Assembly (NCBI RefSeq): GCF_002843175.1
Contig: NZ_PJEO01000027.1
Coordinates: forward strand, 1 to 64,000
From: Confluentibacter flavum
GTDB lineage: Bacteria > Bacteroidota > Bacteroidia > Flavobacteriales > Flavobacteriaceae
Length of the DNA: 64,000 bases
Direction of reading: 5' to 3'
Below, piece after piece: positions 43,481 to 52,603 of the stretch; the first letter of the stretch is position 1; the number at the start of each line of letters is the position of its first letter. Below the pieces are notes generated by a model. It was given only the letters and a program-made list of their open reading frames with translations, did not search any database and was not told the DNA's origin. The position numbers and the translations under genes were made by a program.

Positions 43481-45667
43481 ATGAAATTAAGATTAATTAT
43501 AAAAGTGAAGTTCTTTGCTTTTTGTGCCATTTGGTTAACCGTTGTTTCTTGTAATTCAGAATCATATAATATAAATGTAGATTGGAGAGTAACAGGTGGG
43601 AGTAATAATAAAATAAACTATTCGGGTTTAAGTCAAGTAGATACCAGTAATGTTAAAAATCTTGAAGTAGCTTGGGTTTATAATACTAAGGATGCAGAAC
43701 CCAACAGTCAAATACAAGTAAATACAATAGTAGCTGATGGTATATTGTATGGTGTTTCCCCAAGATTAAAATTATTCGCTCTTGATTCTGCAACAGGAAC
43801 AGAAAAATGGGTTTTTGATCCTTTTGAAAAAAATGAAGAAAGAGTAAATGAAGTAGGGATTAATAGTTGCAGAGGAGTTGCTCTTTATGAAGGTAAAGAA
43901 GGAAAAAAGCTGATTTTTTATACTGTAGGACACTATTTGTATTGTATTGATATTTTTACTGGAAAGCCTAGTGTAGCATTTGGACTTAATGGAAAAATTG
44001 ATTTACGGAATGATTTAGGTAGGGATGTGTCAAAATCATATGTTACTTATACATCACCAGGAATTATCTACAAAGATTTAATAATAGTTGGTTTATCAAC
44101 TTCAGAAGATTCTTATGCAGCTCCAGGTCACATAAGAGCTTATAATGTTTTTTCAGGTAGGTTAAAATGGATTTTTCATACCATACCTTATCCAGGAGAG
44201 GAAGGCTATGAAACTTGGGATAATCCAGAAGCCTATAAGTATGTAGGTGGAGCTAATGTATGGGCTGGTTTTAGTTTGGATGAAGAAAGAGGAATGGTGT
44301 TTGCTCCAACTGGATCAGCTACAGATGATTGGTATGGAGGAAAACGACTTGGTGATAATTTGTTTTCAAATTCTATACTTGCTCTAGATGCAGCCACAGG
44401 TAAATTAATATGGCATTATCAAACTATTCATCATGATGTTTGGGACCGAGACCTACCTGCCGCTCCAGCATTAGTAACTGTTATTAAAAATGGTAAAAAG
44501 ATAGATGCTGTTGCTCAAGTTACAAAAACAGGTTTTTTATTTGTACTTAATAGAGAGACAGGGAAACCCATATATCCGATTGAAGAAAGAGAAGTACCTA
44601 GGGAGTCAGAATTATTTGGAGAGCGTTTGTCACCAACACAGCCGTATCCTACATTTTATAAGCCACTTATTCGTCAGTCATTCACTGAATCAGATTTAAA
44701 TAATATTGTTCCTAATTCATCATATCAGGATATTAAAGAAAGGTTTGCTTCTTTAAATACAGGTCATTTGTTTATGCCACCTTCTAAAAAACCAACAATA
44801 GTTTTTCCAGGTATGACAGGCGGGGCAGAATGGGGAGGGCCAGCTTTTGATCCAGAAACTGAAATATTATATATCAACAATAATGAAATTCCAAGGATAT
44901 TGGAAATGGTAAACGTAAAAAGAATAGATAGAGGTTTGAAAATGAGTAATTTAGATATGGGAAAAAAAATATATTCTAAAAATTGTATAGCATGTCATGG
45001 CCCTGATCTAAAAGGAAGCGGTGATTTTCCTTCATTATTGAACCTAAATAATAGGTTAGATGAAACCTCATTTATTAATATTTTATCTAATGGTCAAAGA
45101 ATGATGCCTTCCTTTAATCATTTAAGTCAAAATGAAAAAGTGGCTCTTGCTACCTATCTATTAGATATAAAATCAAAGCAAAAGATAGAATTTATTGATG
45201 TAAAAGCAGAGGATGAATCTTATCATCAAATTCCTTTCTCTTCCTCATCTGGAAGACCTTCTAAATTTGAAACCAAAGAAGGGTATCCTGCTGTATCTCC
45301 TCCATGGGGTACTCTTACAGCCGTTAATCTCAATACTGGAGAATTTGAGTGGAAAATACCATTAGGAGATTATCCTGAATTAAAAGCAAAAGGTATACAT
45401 TCTGGAACTGAAAATTTTGGAGGTCCCGTTGTTACTTCTGGTGGACTCCTATTTATCGCAGCTACGAGAGATGAGAAATTTAGAGCCTTTAATAAAAGGA
45501 CGGGTGAGTTATTATGGGAGACAGACCTCCCTGCAGCTGGCTTTGCAACCCCAACCATTTATGAATCCAACGGTAAACAATTTATAGTCATTGCTTGTGG
45601 AGGGGGTAAGGTAAAGACAAAATCAGGAGACAGTTTGATAGCCTTTTCATTACCCAATGCAAATTAA
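43481..45667 (+). CDS. PQQ-dependent dehydrogenase with inserted cytochrome c domain
   Basis: A 728-residue exported quinoprotein of the membrane glucose dehydrogenase-like family. The N terminus is a signal or lipoprotein signal (TVVSCNSES). Propeller repeats are visible (WRVTGGSNNKINYSGLSQVD, LFALDSATGTEKWVFDP, LALDAATGKLIWHYQTIHHD and VWDRDLPAAPALV, FLFVLNRETGKP, ETKEGYPAVSPPWGTLTAVN). A cytochrome c domain with the haem motif CIACHG lies at about residues 485-565, within the propeller. It should oxidise a sugar or alcohol in the periplasm and pass electrons to the respiratory chain. PQQ synthesis genes are not in the window. Only 3 bases separate it from the dehydrogenase gene upstream. 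Confidence 0.88.
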   Translation: MKLRLIIKVKFFAFCAIWLTVVSCNSESYNINVDWRVTGGSNNKINYSGLSQVDTSNVKNLEVAWVYNTKDAEPNSQIQVNTIVADGILYGVSPRLKLFALDSATGTEKWVFDPFEKNEERVNEVGINSCRGVALYEGKEGKKLIFYTVGHYLYCIDIFTGKPSVAFGLNGKIDLRNDLGRDVSKSYVTYTSPGIIYKDLIIVGLSTSEDSYAAPGHIRAYNVFSGRLKWIFHTIPYPGEEGYETWDNPEAYKYVGGANVWAGFSLDEERGMVFAPTGSATDDWYGGKRLGDNLFSNSILALDAATGKLIWHYQTIHHDVWDRDLPAAPALVTVIKNGKKIDAVAQVTKTGFLFVLNRETGKPIYPIEEREVPRESELFGERLSPTQPYPTFYKPLIRQSFTESDLNNIVPNSSYQDIKERFASLNTGHLFMPPSKKPTIVFPGMTGGAEWGGPAFDPETEILYINNNEIPRILEMVNVKRIDRGLKMSNLDMGKKIYSKNCIACHGPDLKGSGDFPSLLNLNNRLDETSFINILSNGQRMMPSFNHLSQNEKVALATYLLDIKSKQKIEFIDVKAEDESYHQIPFSSSSGRPSKFETKEGYPAVSPPWGTLTAVNLNTGEFEWKIPLGDYPELKAKGIHSGTENFGGPVVTSGGLLFIAATRDEKFRAFNKRTGELLWETDLPAAGFATPTIYESNGKQFIVIACGGGKVKTKSGDSLIAFSLPNAN

Positions 45668-45701
45668 AAAGATTATGAAATAAGTTTAAAAAATATTAAT
45701 T

Positions 45702-46691
45702 ATGAAACGAAAAGAATTTATTTCTACGTCACTATTGGGTGTAGTTGGATTATCATCAGGGCAAAATTTTTTTACTAAAATCAAAGCACCATTTGAAAAA
45801 TCATCCATTAGTAATTTGCAATTAGGGAAATTAGACGAAGAAAAAATGAAAATTTGTATTTTTTCAAAGCAACTTCAATGGCTTAATTATCAGGATATGG
45901 CATATGCAGTTGCCGAAATGGGTTACGATGGAATTGATTTAACTGTACGTGATAATGGACATGTTTTACCAGAAAGAGTTGAGGAAGACCTTCCTAAGGC
46001 CGTTGATGCTGCAAAAAGTGCTGGTATAGAAATTATGATGATAAGTACTGATATAATTAATGCTAATGAACCTAAGGCAGAAAGAATATTAAAAACGGCA
46101 GCAGGACTTGGAATACATCATTTGAGAACAAATGGTCTTAACTACCAACCAGATTTGGACATTCCTTGTAATATTGAAAAAATTAAACAGGATTTTATAG
46201 GGCTTTCTGAAATTAATAAAAAGTATGGAGTGCGAAGTGATTATTTGAACCACTCAGGTGAAGGTTTTGGTTCATCTTTATGGGATCTATGGTTGACTTT
46301 AAAGGATTTAAATCATGAATATATTGGAAGTCAATATGATATTAAACATGCTACAATATCTGGAGCACATTCATGGCCAACAAGCTTTAAATTAATTCAT
46401 AAGTATGTAAGAACTATGGTTGTAAGAGATTTTAGATGGGAGAAAATAGGTAATAAATGGGAAGTAATTCCTGTTGCTATAGGTGAGGGGATGGTTGATT
46501 TTGATAACTATTTCAAATTAGTTAAGAAGTATGAAATTAAAGGGCCCATTTCTGTAATGTGTGATTATAATTTAGGTGGAGCCGAAAATGGATCAAAATC
46601 TTTAATGATTCCTGAAAAAGATGTTTTAGACGCTATGAGAAAGGATTTACTTAGCTTGAAAAGTAAACTGGAGTTAGCTGGAATACGATAG
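45702..46691 (+). CDS. Exported sugar phosphate isomerase/epimerase-like TIM-barrel protein
   Basis: A 329-residue member of the xylose isomerase-like TIM-barrel family (AP endonuclease 2 fold). An N-terminal signal (KRKEFISTSLLGVVGLSSG, Tat-like RK rather than RR) implies export. Fold patterns: KICIFSKQLQWLNYQDMAYA, AEMGYDGIDLTVRDNGHVLP, GIEIMMISTDI, HHLRTNGLNY, GSQYDIKHATISG and PISVMCDYNLGG with candidate metal ligands. Some relatives are isomerases for hydroxypyruvate or sugars, but exported relatives in glycan loci often have unknown roles. It lies in the same operon-like row as the PQQ dehydrogenase and may act on a periplasmic oxidised sugar. Confidence 0.75.
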   Translation: MKRKEFISTSLLGVVGLSSGQNFFTKIKAPFEKSSISNLQLGKLDEEKMKICIFSKQLQWLNYQDMAYAVAEMGYDGIDLTVRDNGHVLPERVEEDLPKAVDAAKSAGIEIMMISTDIINANEPKAERILKTAAGLGIHHLRTNGLNYQPDLDIPCNIEKIKQDFIGLSEINKKYGVRSDYLNHSGEGFGSSLWDLWLTLKDLNHEYIGSQYDIKHATISGAHSWPTSFKLIHKYVRTMVVRDFRWEKIGNKWEVIPVAIGEGMVDFDNYFKLVKKYEIKGPISVMCDYNLGGAENGSKSLMIPEKDVLDAMRKDLLSLKSKLELAGIR

Positions 46692-46726
46692 TAATCAAAA
46701 ATATTATAATTATAAAGTAAATTGAA

Positions 46727-47464
46727 ATGAGACATTATTTTTTTTTAGTTATTTATTTATCCTTTATATTAATCATGTTGAATAGTTGCAAATCATTAAA
46801 TAGTAAAAATACATTTGATGTGATTAAACTAAAAGGGAAAAAAAATTCAGATGTAATTCATTGGGATGTTATTACAATTGGTAATTTATCACGAAACAGG
46901 TATTGGGGAGAAAGTGAAGAGCGTTCACTTCACTCGGTTATTTGCACTACAACTATTATTAGATTAAAAGATTACACTATTATAGTGGATCCTTCCCTTA
47001 AGGATAGTACTGAGATGGCTAAAGAATTAATGCGTCGTACAGGTCTTGCCCCTGATGATATTGATGTTGTCTTTGTTACACATGAACATGGAGATCATCA
47101 CGCAGGAATATTAAATTTTCCTAAAGCACGATGGCTTGCAAATCCAATTGCTGCTGAAATAATTAATAAGGAAAACAATTATATTAAAAAAGTTGAGCCA
47201 GCCGGGACTAAGATATTTGATTGTATAGATGTTGTTACAGCTCCAGGGCATACTCCAGGAACAAGCGGACTGCGATTTGATTTTAAAGGTTTGTCCATTT
47301 TTGTTGCAGGTGATGCAGTGGCAACAAAAGATTTTTGGGATGAAAACAGAATGTATTTTAAAGCTCTTGATACAGAAGAATCGCTAAGAACATATGAAAA
47401 AATTGCAGGTATGTCTGACATTGTTGTACCGGGTCATGATAATTATTTTTTCTGTGGGTTTTAA
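46727..47464 (+). CDS. Metallo-beta-lactamase-fold hydrolase, lipoprotein
   Basis: A 245-residue MBL-fold protein. The metal-binding motif THEHGDHHAG, then APGHTPGTSG, FVAGDAV and VVPGHDNYFF are all present, so the dinuclear site looks complete. The N terminus is a lipoprotein-type signal (FILIMLNSCKSLNS). A periplasmic MBL enzyme next to a PQQ sugar dehydrogenase suggests opening of a lactone or ester made by oxidation, but this is inference; MBL enzymes have many substrates. Same direction, 35 bases after the TIM-barrel gene. Confidence 0.78.
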   Translation: MRHYFFLVIYLSFILIMLNSCKSLNSKNTFDVIKLKGKKNSDVIHWDVITIGNLSRNRYWGESEERSLHSVICTTTIIRLKDYTIIVDPSLKDSTEMAKELMRRTGLAPDDIDVVFVTHEHGDHHAGILNFPKARWLANPIAAEIINKENNYIKKVEPAGTKIFDCIDVVTAPGHTPGTSGLRFDFKGLSIFVAGDAVATKDFWDENRMYFKALDTEESLRTYEKIAGMSDIVVPGHDNYFFCGF

Positions 47465-47524
47465 TACTCATAATGATATTTATATTCAATAAAGATTTAT
47501 CAATAGAAATTTAATAATATTAAA

Positions 47525-49243
47525 ATGAAAAAAATATTTCTAAATATTATGATTTTGTTCTTATGTTGTATTAAAGTATTGTCTCAAAGTAATGTTTTAG
47601 AAATTAACTCAAATGATTCAATTGAAACAAATCAGAAAGGGGAACTTTTATACAACGGATTAATATTGCCAGTCAAATGGCCACCTAATAATATTGATCG
47701 TTCAAGAAGACCTATAGAAATCCCATATTTAATCAATAAACCTGCAGTAATTTTCATAGATGTTGGTAGACAATTATTCGTTGATGATTTCCTAATAGAG
47801 AAAACCTCATTGAATAAGGTTTATCATTTGGCTGAAAAAATAAACCAAAACCCCATTTTTAAACCTGAGACAAAAATTGAGTTGAATCAGGGCAATATTC
47901 CGGTAGCGGCACCATTTAATGATGGTTTGTGGTATGATTCTAAACAGAAACTTTTTAAATTATGGTATCATGCTGGTTGGTTTAGTGGAACGGGTTATGC
48001 TACGAGCAATGACGGGATTAATTGGAAGAGGCCAGAATTGGATGTTGTGAAAGGTACAAACCTTGTATTAAAGATTCGTGATGGATATAGAAGGGATGGC
48101 TCTACCATTTGGTTGGATCACGAGACTACTGATGAACAAAGTAGATTTAAAATGTTTTTGTTTAATAGGTTTCCAGAGGGGCAAGATGGAGAATTATATA
48201 ATTCAAGGGACGGAATTCATTGGGACTTGTTAGGGAATACTTCTGAACTTGGTGATAATAGTGGTTTTTTTTATAATCCTTTTCGAAAAAAATGGGTGTT
48301 CAGTATAAGGTCATATTGGCAAGATCAACGTGTTAGAAGTTATTATGAATCTGATGAGTTTTACAGTGCATCACAGTGGGAAAACAAAGCAAAAACAGAA
48401 CAAAAACCTGTATTTTGGCTAAAAGTAGATTCACTTGATGTGGCTAATCCCATTATTAAAGATCCAACTCAATTTTATGACGCGGATGTTGTTGCCTATG
48501 AAAGTATTATGCTTGGTCTATTTGGGATACATAGAGGGCCAAATAACCAAATAGCCGAGTTTGGTGGTTTTCCCAAAATTACTGATATGAGTTTGGGATA
48601 TAGCCGCGATGGATTCCACTTTTCACGCCCAGATAGACGTTCTTTTATTGGATCTACTCTTAAAATTGGTGATTGGGATAGAGGGTATATACATGCTGTT
48701 GGAGGAGGATGTCTAGTAGTAGGGGATAAACTATATTTTTATTATAGTGCATGGTCTGGCATATCTCCCAAATTAAAAAATGACATGTATGCAGGAGGAA
48801 GTATGGGGTTAGCCATTTTAAGGAGAGATGGTTTCGTGTCGCTAAATGCCGATGAAGAATGGGGAACTTTAATTACCAGACCTGTTATTTTCAATGGCGA
48901 TTATATGTTTGTAAATGTTGATTCAAAAGAAGGAGAATTGCAGGTAGAAATTTTGAATGAAGATTATGAGCCTTTTAAACCTTTTTTAAGAGAAAGCTGC
49001 AAAATTATTTCTGTGGATAGTACTATACAAGAAGTTAATTGGGAGAGAGTAAAAGATCTGGGGGCTCTAAAAGGTAAAAAGGTTAGATTTAAATTTTATC
49101 TTAAAAAAGGAAGTTTGTATTCTTTTTGGGTAACTCCGGATAAATTAGGAGCTAGTTATGGTTTTGTTGCTGCAGGTGGTCCAGGACTTATAGGCAATAA
49201 AGATACAAAAGGGAAAAGAGCATATAAGGTTCAAGTCAAATAA
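47525..49243 (+). CDS. Exported five-bladed beta-propeller protein (GH32/GH43-clan-like), unknown function
   Basis: A 572-residue protein with a signal peptide (about 1-20, IKVLSQ). It begins VIFIDVGRQLFVDDFLIEKT, a motif seen in uncharacterised GH32/43-like propeller proteins of Bacteroidota and Planctomycetes. Repeats of the type GYATSNDGINWKRPEL, ELYNSRDGIHWDLLG and LGYSRDGFHFSRPD suggest propeller blades, as in fructan and arabinan hydrolases. The C-terminal part (ELQVEILNEDYEPFKPF; KKVRFKFYLKKGSLYSFWV) is a beta-sandwich. I do not see the WMNDPNG/RDP/ECP triad, so it is not a standard GH32. Located between the MBL gene and glycerate kinase, so probably part of the same pathway. Confidence 0.62.
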   Translation: MKKIFLNIMILFLCCIKVLSQSNVLEINSNDSIETNQKGELLYNGLILPVKWPPNNIDRSRRPIEIPYLINKPAVIFIDVGRQLFVDDFLIEKTSLNKVYHLAEKINQNPIFKPETKIELNQGNIPVAAPFNDGLWYDSKQKLFKLWYHAGWFSGTGYATSNDGINWKRPELDVVKGTNLVLKIRDGYRRDGSTIWLDHETTDEQSRFKMFLFNRFPEGQDGELYNSRDGIHWDLLGNTSELGDNSGFFYNPFRKKWVFSIRSYWQDQRVRSYYESDEFYSASQWENKAKTEQKPVFWLKVDSLDVANPIIKDPTQFYDADVVAYESIMLGLFGIHRGPNNQIAEFGGFPKITDMSLGYSRDGFHFSRPDRRSFIGSTLKIGDWDRGYIHAVGGGCLVVGDKLYFYYSAWSGISPKLKNDMYAGGSMGLAILRRDGFVSLNADEEWGTLITRPVIFNGDYMFVNVDSKEGELQVEILNEDYEPFKPFLRESCKIISVDSTIQEVNWERVKDLGALKGKKVRFKFYLKKGSLYSFWVTPDKLGASYGFVAAGGPGLIGNKDTKGKRAYKVQVK

Positions 49244-49263
49244 CAAAAAAATAAAATATCATT

Positions 49264-50397
49264 ATGAATATTCTAATTTCTCCAAATGCTTTCAAAAACA
49301 GTGTTGATGCTAAATCCGTTGCACTTTTAATTCAGGAAGGTTTAATTCTAAGCAAGTTGGATTGTACGTGTGAATGCTATCCTATAGCAGATGGAGGAGA
49401 TGGAACTTGTGATCTTATAATGGATAAGCTAAGTGGTAAATATGTAGAAAGCATAGTTAGAAACCCTTTAGGAAAAAAAACGAAAGCAACCTTTGGTTTA
49501 ATTAACATGGGTAATACCGCAGTAATTGAGATGTCAAATGCATCTGGTATGAAATTATTGAAACCTGACGAGTTAAACCCATTGATTGCTAATTCTTTTG
49601 GAACAGGTGAACAGATGATATTGGCTTTGGATAAAGGAGTCAAAAAAATTATTATAGGAATGGGAGGTTCAGCAACAGTTGATGGGGGCACTGGGATTTT
49701 AAGTGCACTTGGTGTTAGATTTTTAAACAAAAGCGGTGAAAATTTACATAATTTACCTAAGGATTTACCAGACTTGGATTGTATTGATATATCAGGACTC
49801 GATAAAAGAATTTTGGATTGTGAGTTAGTGGTACTTTGTGATGTCGATAATAAACTATTAGGGGAATATGGTTCTGCAAAAGTTTTTGGACCACAAAAAG
49901 GAGCTACTCCTAACAATGTAAAAAAATTAGATGATTGTTTGTTACAGTTATCAAAAGTTATAATTAAAAATTTTGGACTTGATATTTCAGAAATTAAGTT
50001 TGGTGGAACTGCTGGTGGAGCAGCGGCTGGATTATATGCATTATTAAATGCTAAATTAGTAAATGGGATTGATTATTTTTTGGAACTTACAGGATATGAT
50101 GGAGCTTTAGAAAAGTGTGATTTAGTTATTACGGGCGAAGGAAGTATAGATGAACAAACGCTTCAAGGAAAAGGACCTTTTGGTGTGGCAAAAAGAGCCA
50201 AAAGTAGAGGGATTCCAGTAATTGGGTTAGCAGGAAAAGTGCCTTTACAAATTACTGAAGAGTTACACCAATACTTTGACGTGTTAATACCAATAAGTCA
50301 TGAACCCTTAGATCTTGCAAAAGCCTTTGACTTTGCTACCCATAATATAAAACGAACTGCTTTTGAGATTGGTAATTTGTTAAATATAAATAATTAG
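49264..50397 (+). CDS. Glycerate kinase (GlxK/GarK family)
   Basis: A 377-residue cytoplasmic glycerate kinase (PF02595). It begins with ILISPNAFKNSVDAKSVALL, followed by YPIADGGDGTCDLI, GMGGSATVDGGTGIL, GSAKVFGPQKGAT, FGGTAGGAAAGLYA and DLVITGEGSIDEQTLQGKGP. It phosphorylates D-glycerate to 2-phosphoglycerate (or 3-phosphoglycerate), feeding glycolysis. It lies 20 bases after the propeller protein gene and is the last intact gene of cluster C. With the 2-hydroxyacid permease and glycerate dehydrogenase it implies that a glycerate unit is the end product of the cluster. Confidence 0.92.
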   Translation: MNILISPNAFKNSVDAKSVALLIQEGLILSKLDCTCECYPIADGGDGTCDLIMDKLSGKYVESIVRNPLGKKTKATFGLINMGNTAVIEMSNASGMKLLKPDELNPLIANSFGTGEQMILALDKGVKKIIIGMGGSATVDGGTGILSALGVRFLNKSGENLHNLPKDLPDLDCIDISGLDKRILDCELVVLCDVDNKLLGEYGSAKVFGPQKGATPNNVKKLDDCLLQLSKVIIKNFGLDISEIKFGGTAGGAAAGLYALLNAKLVNGIDYFLELTGYDGALEKCDLVITGEGSIDEQTLQGKGPFGVAKRAKSRGIPVIGLAGKVPLQITEELHQYFDVLIPISHEPLDLAKAFDFATHNIKRTAFEIGNLLNINN

Positions 50398-50484
50398 CAC
50401 CCCTTATTTTTTACTGTTGTTCAAAATTTTTCAAAGAACTTCGCGATAAAAATTTCTCATACACAAAAAATTAATAATATTCAT

Positions 50485-52069
50485 ACATTAACAAAACAGT
50501 AACATACCTATGCTTGCTCTCTATTTTCTTTGCTCAAGCTCAATTTAAAATAACAGGATTAGTAATAGATAATGATCTAAATACTCCAATAAAAAAAGCC
50601 AAAATATTTGATATTGATTCTAAAAATGAAACATTCATAGATGCTTCGGGTAAGTTAAGTATCCTTACCTTCGGCGACTTGGAAATCTCTGATAAAGGTT
50701 ATAAAATCAAATACATTGAGGTCAATAAAGACGAAGATTTCGTAATAACACTAACTCCTAGTATTTATGAATTGGAAGAAGTAATTATAAATGGGTTGAC
50801 TATACCAATAAAACAGAAATATGCAACAAATGCTATATCATTAGTAAGTGCAGTGGATTTAAATAGAGGAAACCTAATGGAATTGCATCCAATACTGAAC
50901 AGGGTTTCCGGGTTTTTATGGAGTCAGGAACTTTAAGCACAAATAAGATTATGATAAGAGGTATTGGAGCAAGAAACTTGTTTGGAACCGCAAATATAAG
51001 AACTTACTTTGGGGATATCCCATTGACAGATGGAAACGGGGAGTCTTCCATTGAAGATTTGGAACTTAGTAGCTTATCAAGAATTGAGGTTTTTAAAGGG
51101 CCTTCTTCTAGTACTTATGGAGTAGGATTAGGTGGGACAATTTTATTACAGCCAGAATACACCGATTATAAGTCTGCAAACAGTATTATATCTATAAGCG
51201 CTGGAAGTTTTGGAAGACTTGTGGTTAAAACTGCAATTGGAGGAGAGAAATTTGGAGTAAACCTAATTTATGGCAATAACCATACAGATGGTTATAGAAA
51301 TAACAATGAATATAATAGACACACCCTAACTATAATCTCTAGTATTTATGGAGGAGAAAATGACAGCTTCTCATTAATAGGAAGTTATGTTAATTTAAAA
51401 GCTGGTATTCTTAGTTCTTTAGACAGGAAGGGTTTTTAGGATAATCCTAGACAAGCCGCCTTTACGTGGGATAGATCAAAAGGTTCCTTATATACACTAA
51501 GAGTCAAAGACCTATTGGTTTCCAGGAGGACTATTGACGATAAATTTTTTGCAATAAATGCAGGAAGAACAAATCATAATGGAATTGAAGTTGATCTTGA
51601 CTATACCTTTTTTGAAACAGATAAAATCAAACTAATTTCTGTTATAAGTGCTACCAAAAACGATTTTAAATTCAAAGAGTTTGTAGATTTTGATTATGAT
51701 TATTCTGGAAATGATCTTACTGGTGTTCCTTCAGAGGTCATTAATTTTGGACTGGATATAATTGTAGACAGAGGTCTTTATGGAAATATTAATTTTCAGG
51801 AGGTAGCAAGGATACCAGCAAACGATGCTAATACCACATTTAGCGATAATTATGAATTGCTCTACAGCAAGATTGGTTTTAAAAATAATTTTGGAAAATA
51901 TTTATCCTACGATTTGTTTTTTGGAATGAATAACATGCTTAATACTAAATACGCTTCCCAACTTCAAATTAATGCCCGTGGTTTTGGAAGTACTGCTCCT
52001 AGATATTTTTATCCTGGTCTTCCTTTCAATGTATATGTAGGAATTAATATCAATTATAATGTTTTTTAA
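50485..52069 (+). pseudogene. TonB-dependent receptor (FecA/BtuB-like), frameshifted, stop, internal deletion
   Basis: The remains of an outer-membrane receptor not of the SusC type. Pieces: signal-like FFAQAQFKITGL and an N-terminal carboxypeptidase-like domain to LEEVIINGLTIPIKQKYATN (open 50514-50936), plug RVSGF then frameshift near 50910-50920 to MESGTLSTNKIMIRGIGARN, IEVFKGPSSSTYGVGLGG (50918-51439), an in-frame TAG at 51437-51439 in KGF*DNPRQAAF, then an abrupt jump at about 51480 to a C-terminal barrel portion (LRVKDLLVSRR, GINYNVF-type end) to 52069. A normal receptor would be about 700 residues; several hundred barrel residues are missing. No intact start codon is in frame. Confidence 0.85.
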
Positions 52070-52603
52070 TCGGAATAAATCCTCAAGGGGTCTCTGCTCA
52101 ACCTCTCCAGGTTTTACATGGAAATTGTCATTCCCGTGAACTCCTATAACTCTAGTTCAATGAAATACCTATATGGACTGCCTCGAGGATAGTTGGTTTC
52201 AAAAAATTATTTATTTCTCAATATTTTGCAGATCCAAAGGATGAAATAATCGGTATTTTAATGTAGCTAAAGCGCGATACTGAGTTTGATTGTATAGGTT
52301 GGAAACTCATACAACTTGGTCGATGCTGTAAAGAAATTTGGCAGAGCTTGCAATGACCTGTATTCAAGAGCCGTATCTAAAATCAGACAGCCCATGGAAG
52401 CCTTGTTCAGTTGGCTTATTGAGAAATCAGATATACAGAAAACAAGTAAGGTTAGGTCTACAAAGGGTTTGACGCTCCATGTAAATGGAAGGTTGATCGC
52501 TACTTTTATAGCCCTAATTTTTTAACCCTTGATTCGCATTATTCAATCAATAATGACATTTTTACTTTGTAAATTATAATTTGTTCTTGCCATATTATTA
52601 TTA
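52070..52603. other. Intergenic scar with transposase tail
   Basis: 533 bases between the receptor pseudogene and the convergent PUL B end. It holds the transposase fragment at 52316-52525; otherwise I see nothing coding. Confidence 0.4.
52316..52525 (+). pseudogene. Transposase C-terminal fragment (IS4/IS982-like DDE)
   Basis: The only readable part is SKIRQPMEALFSWLIEKSDI followed by QKTSKVRSTKGLTLHVNGRL and FIALIF. The RQP(I/M)E..F.WL.EK and KVRST.GL.(V/L)H pattern is the C-terminal end, including the catalytic Glu, of a DDE transposase common in Bacteroidota. The N-terminal two thirds are missing. Family assignment between IS4 and IS982 groups is uncertain. Confidence 0.6.

Noticed and set aside
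49377-49916. 179-codon antisense open frame inside glycerate kinase
   Set aside because: Shadow of the real gene, with proline/serine-rich composition typical of antisense frames.
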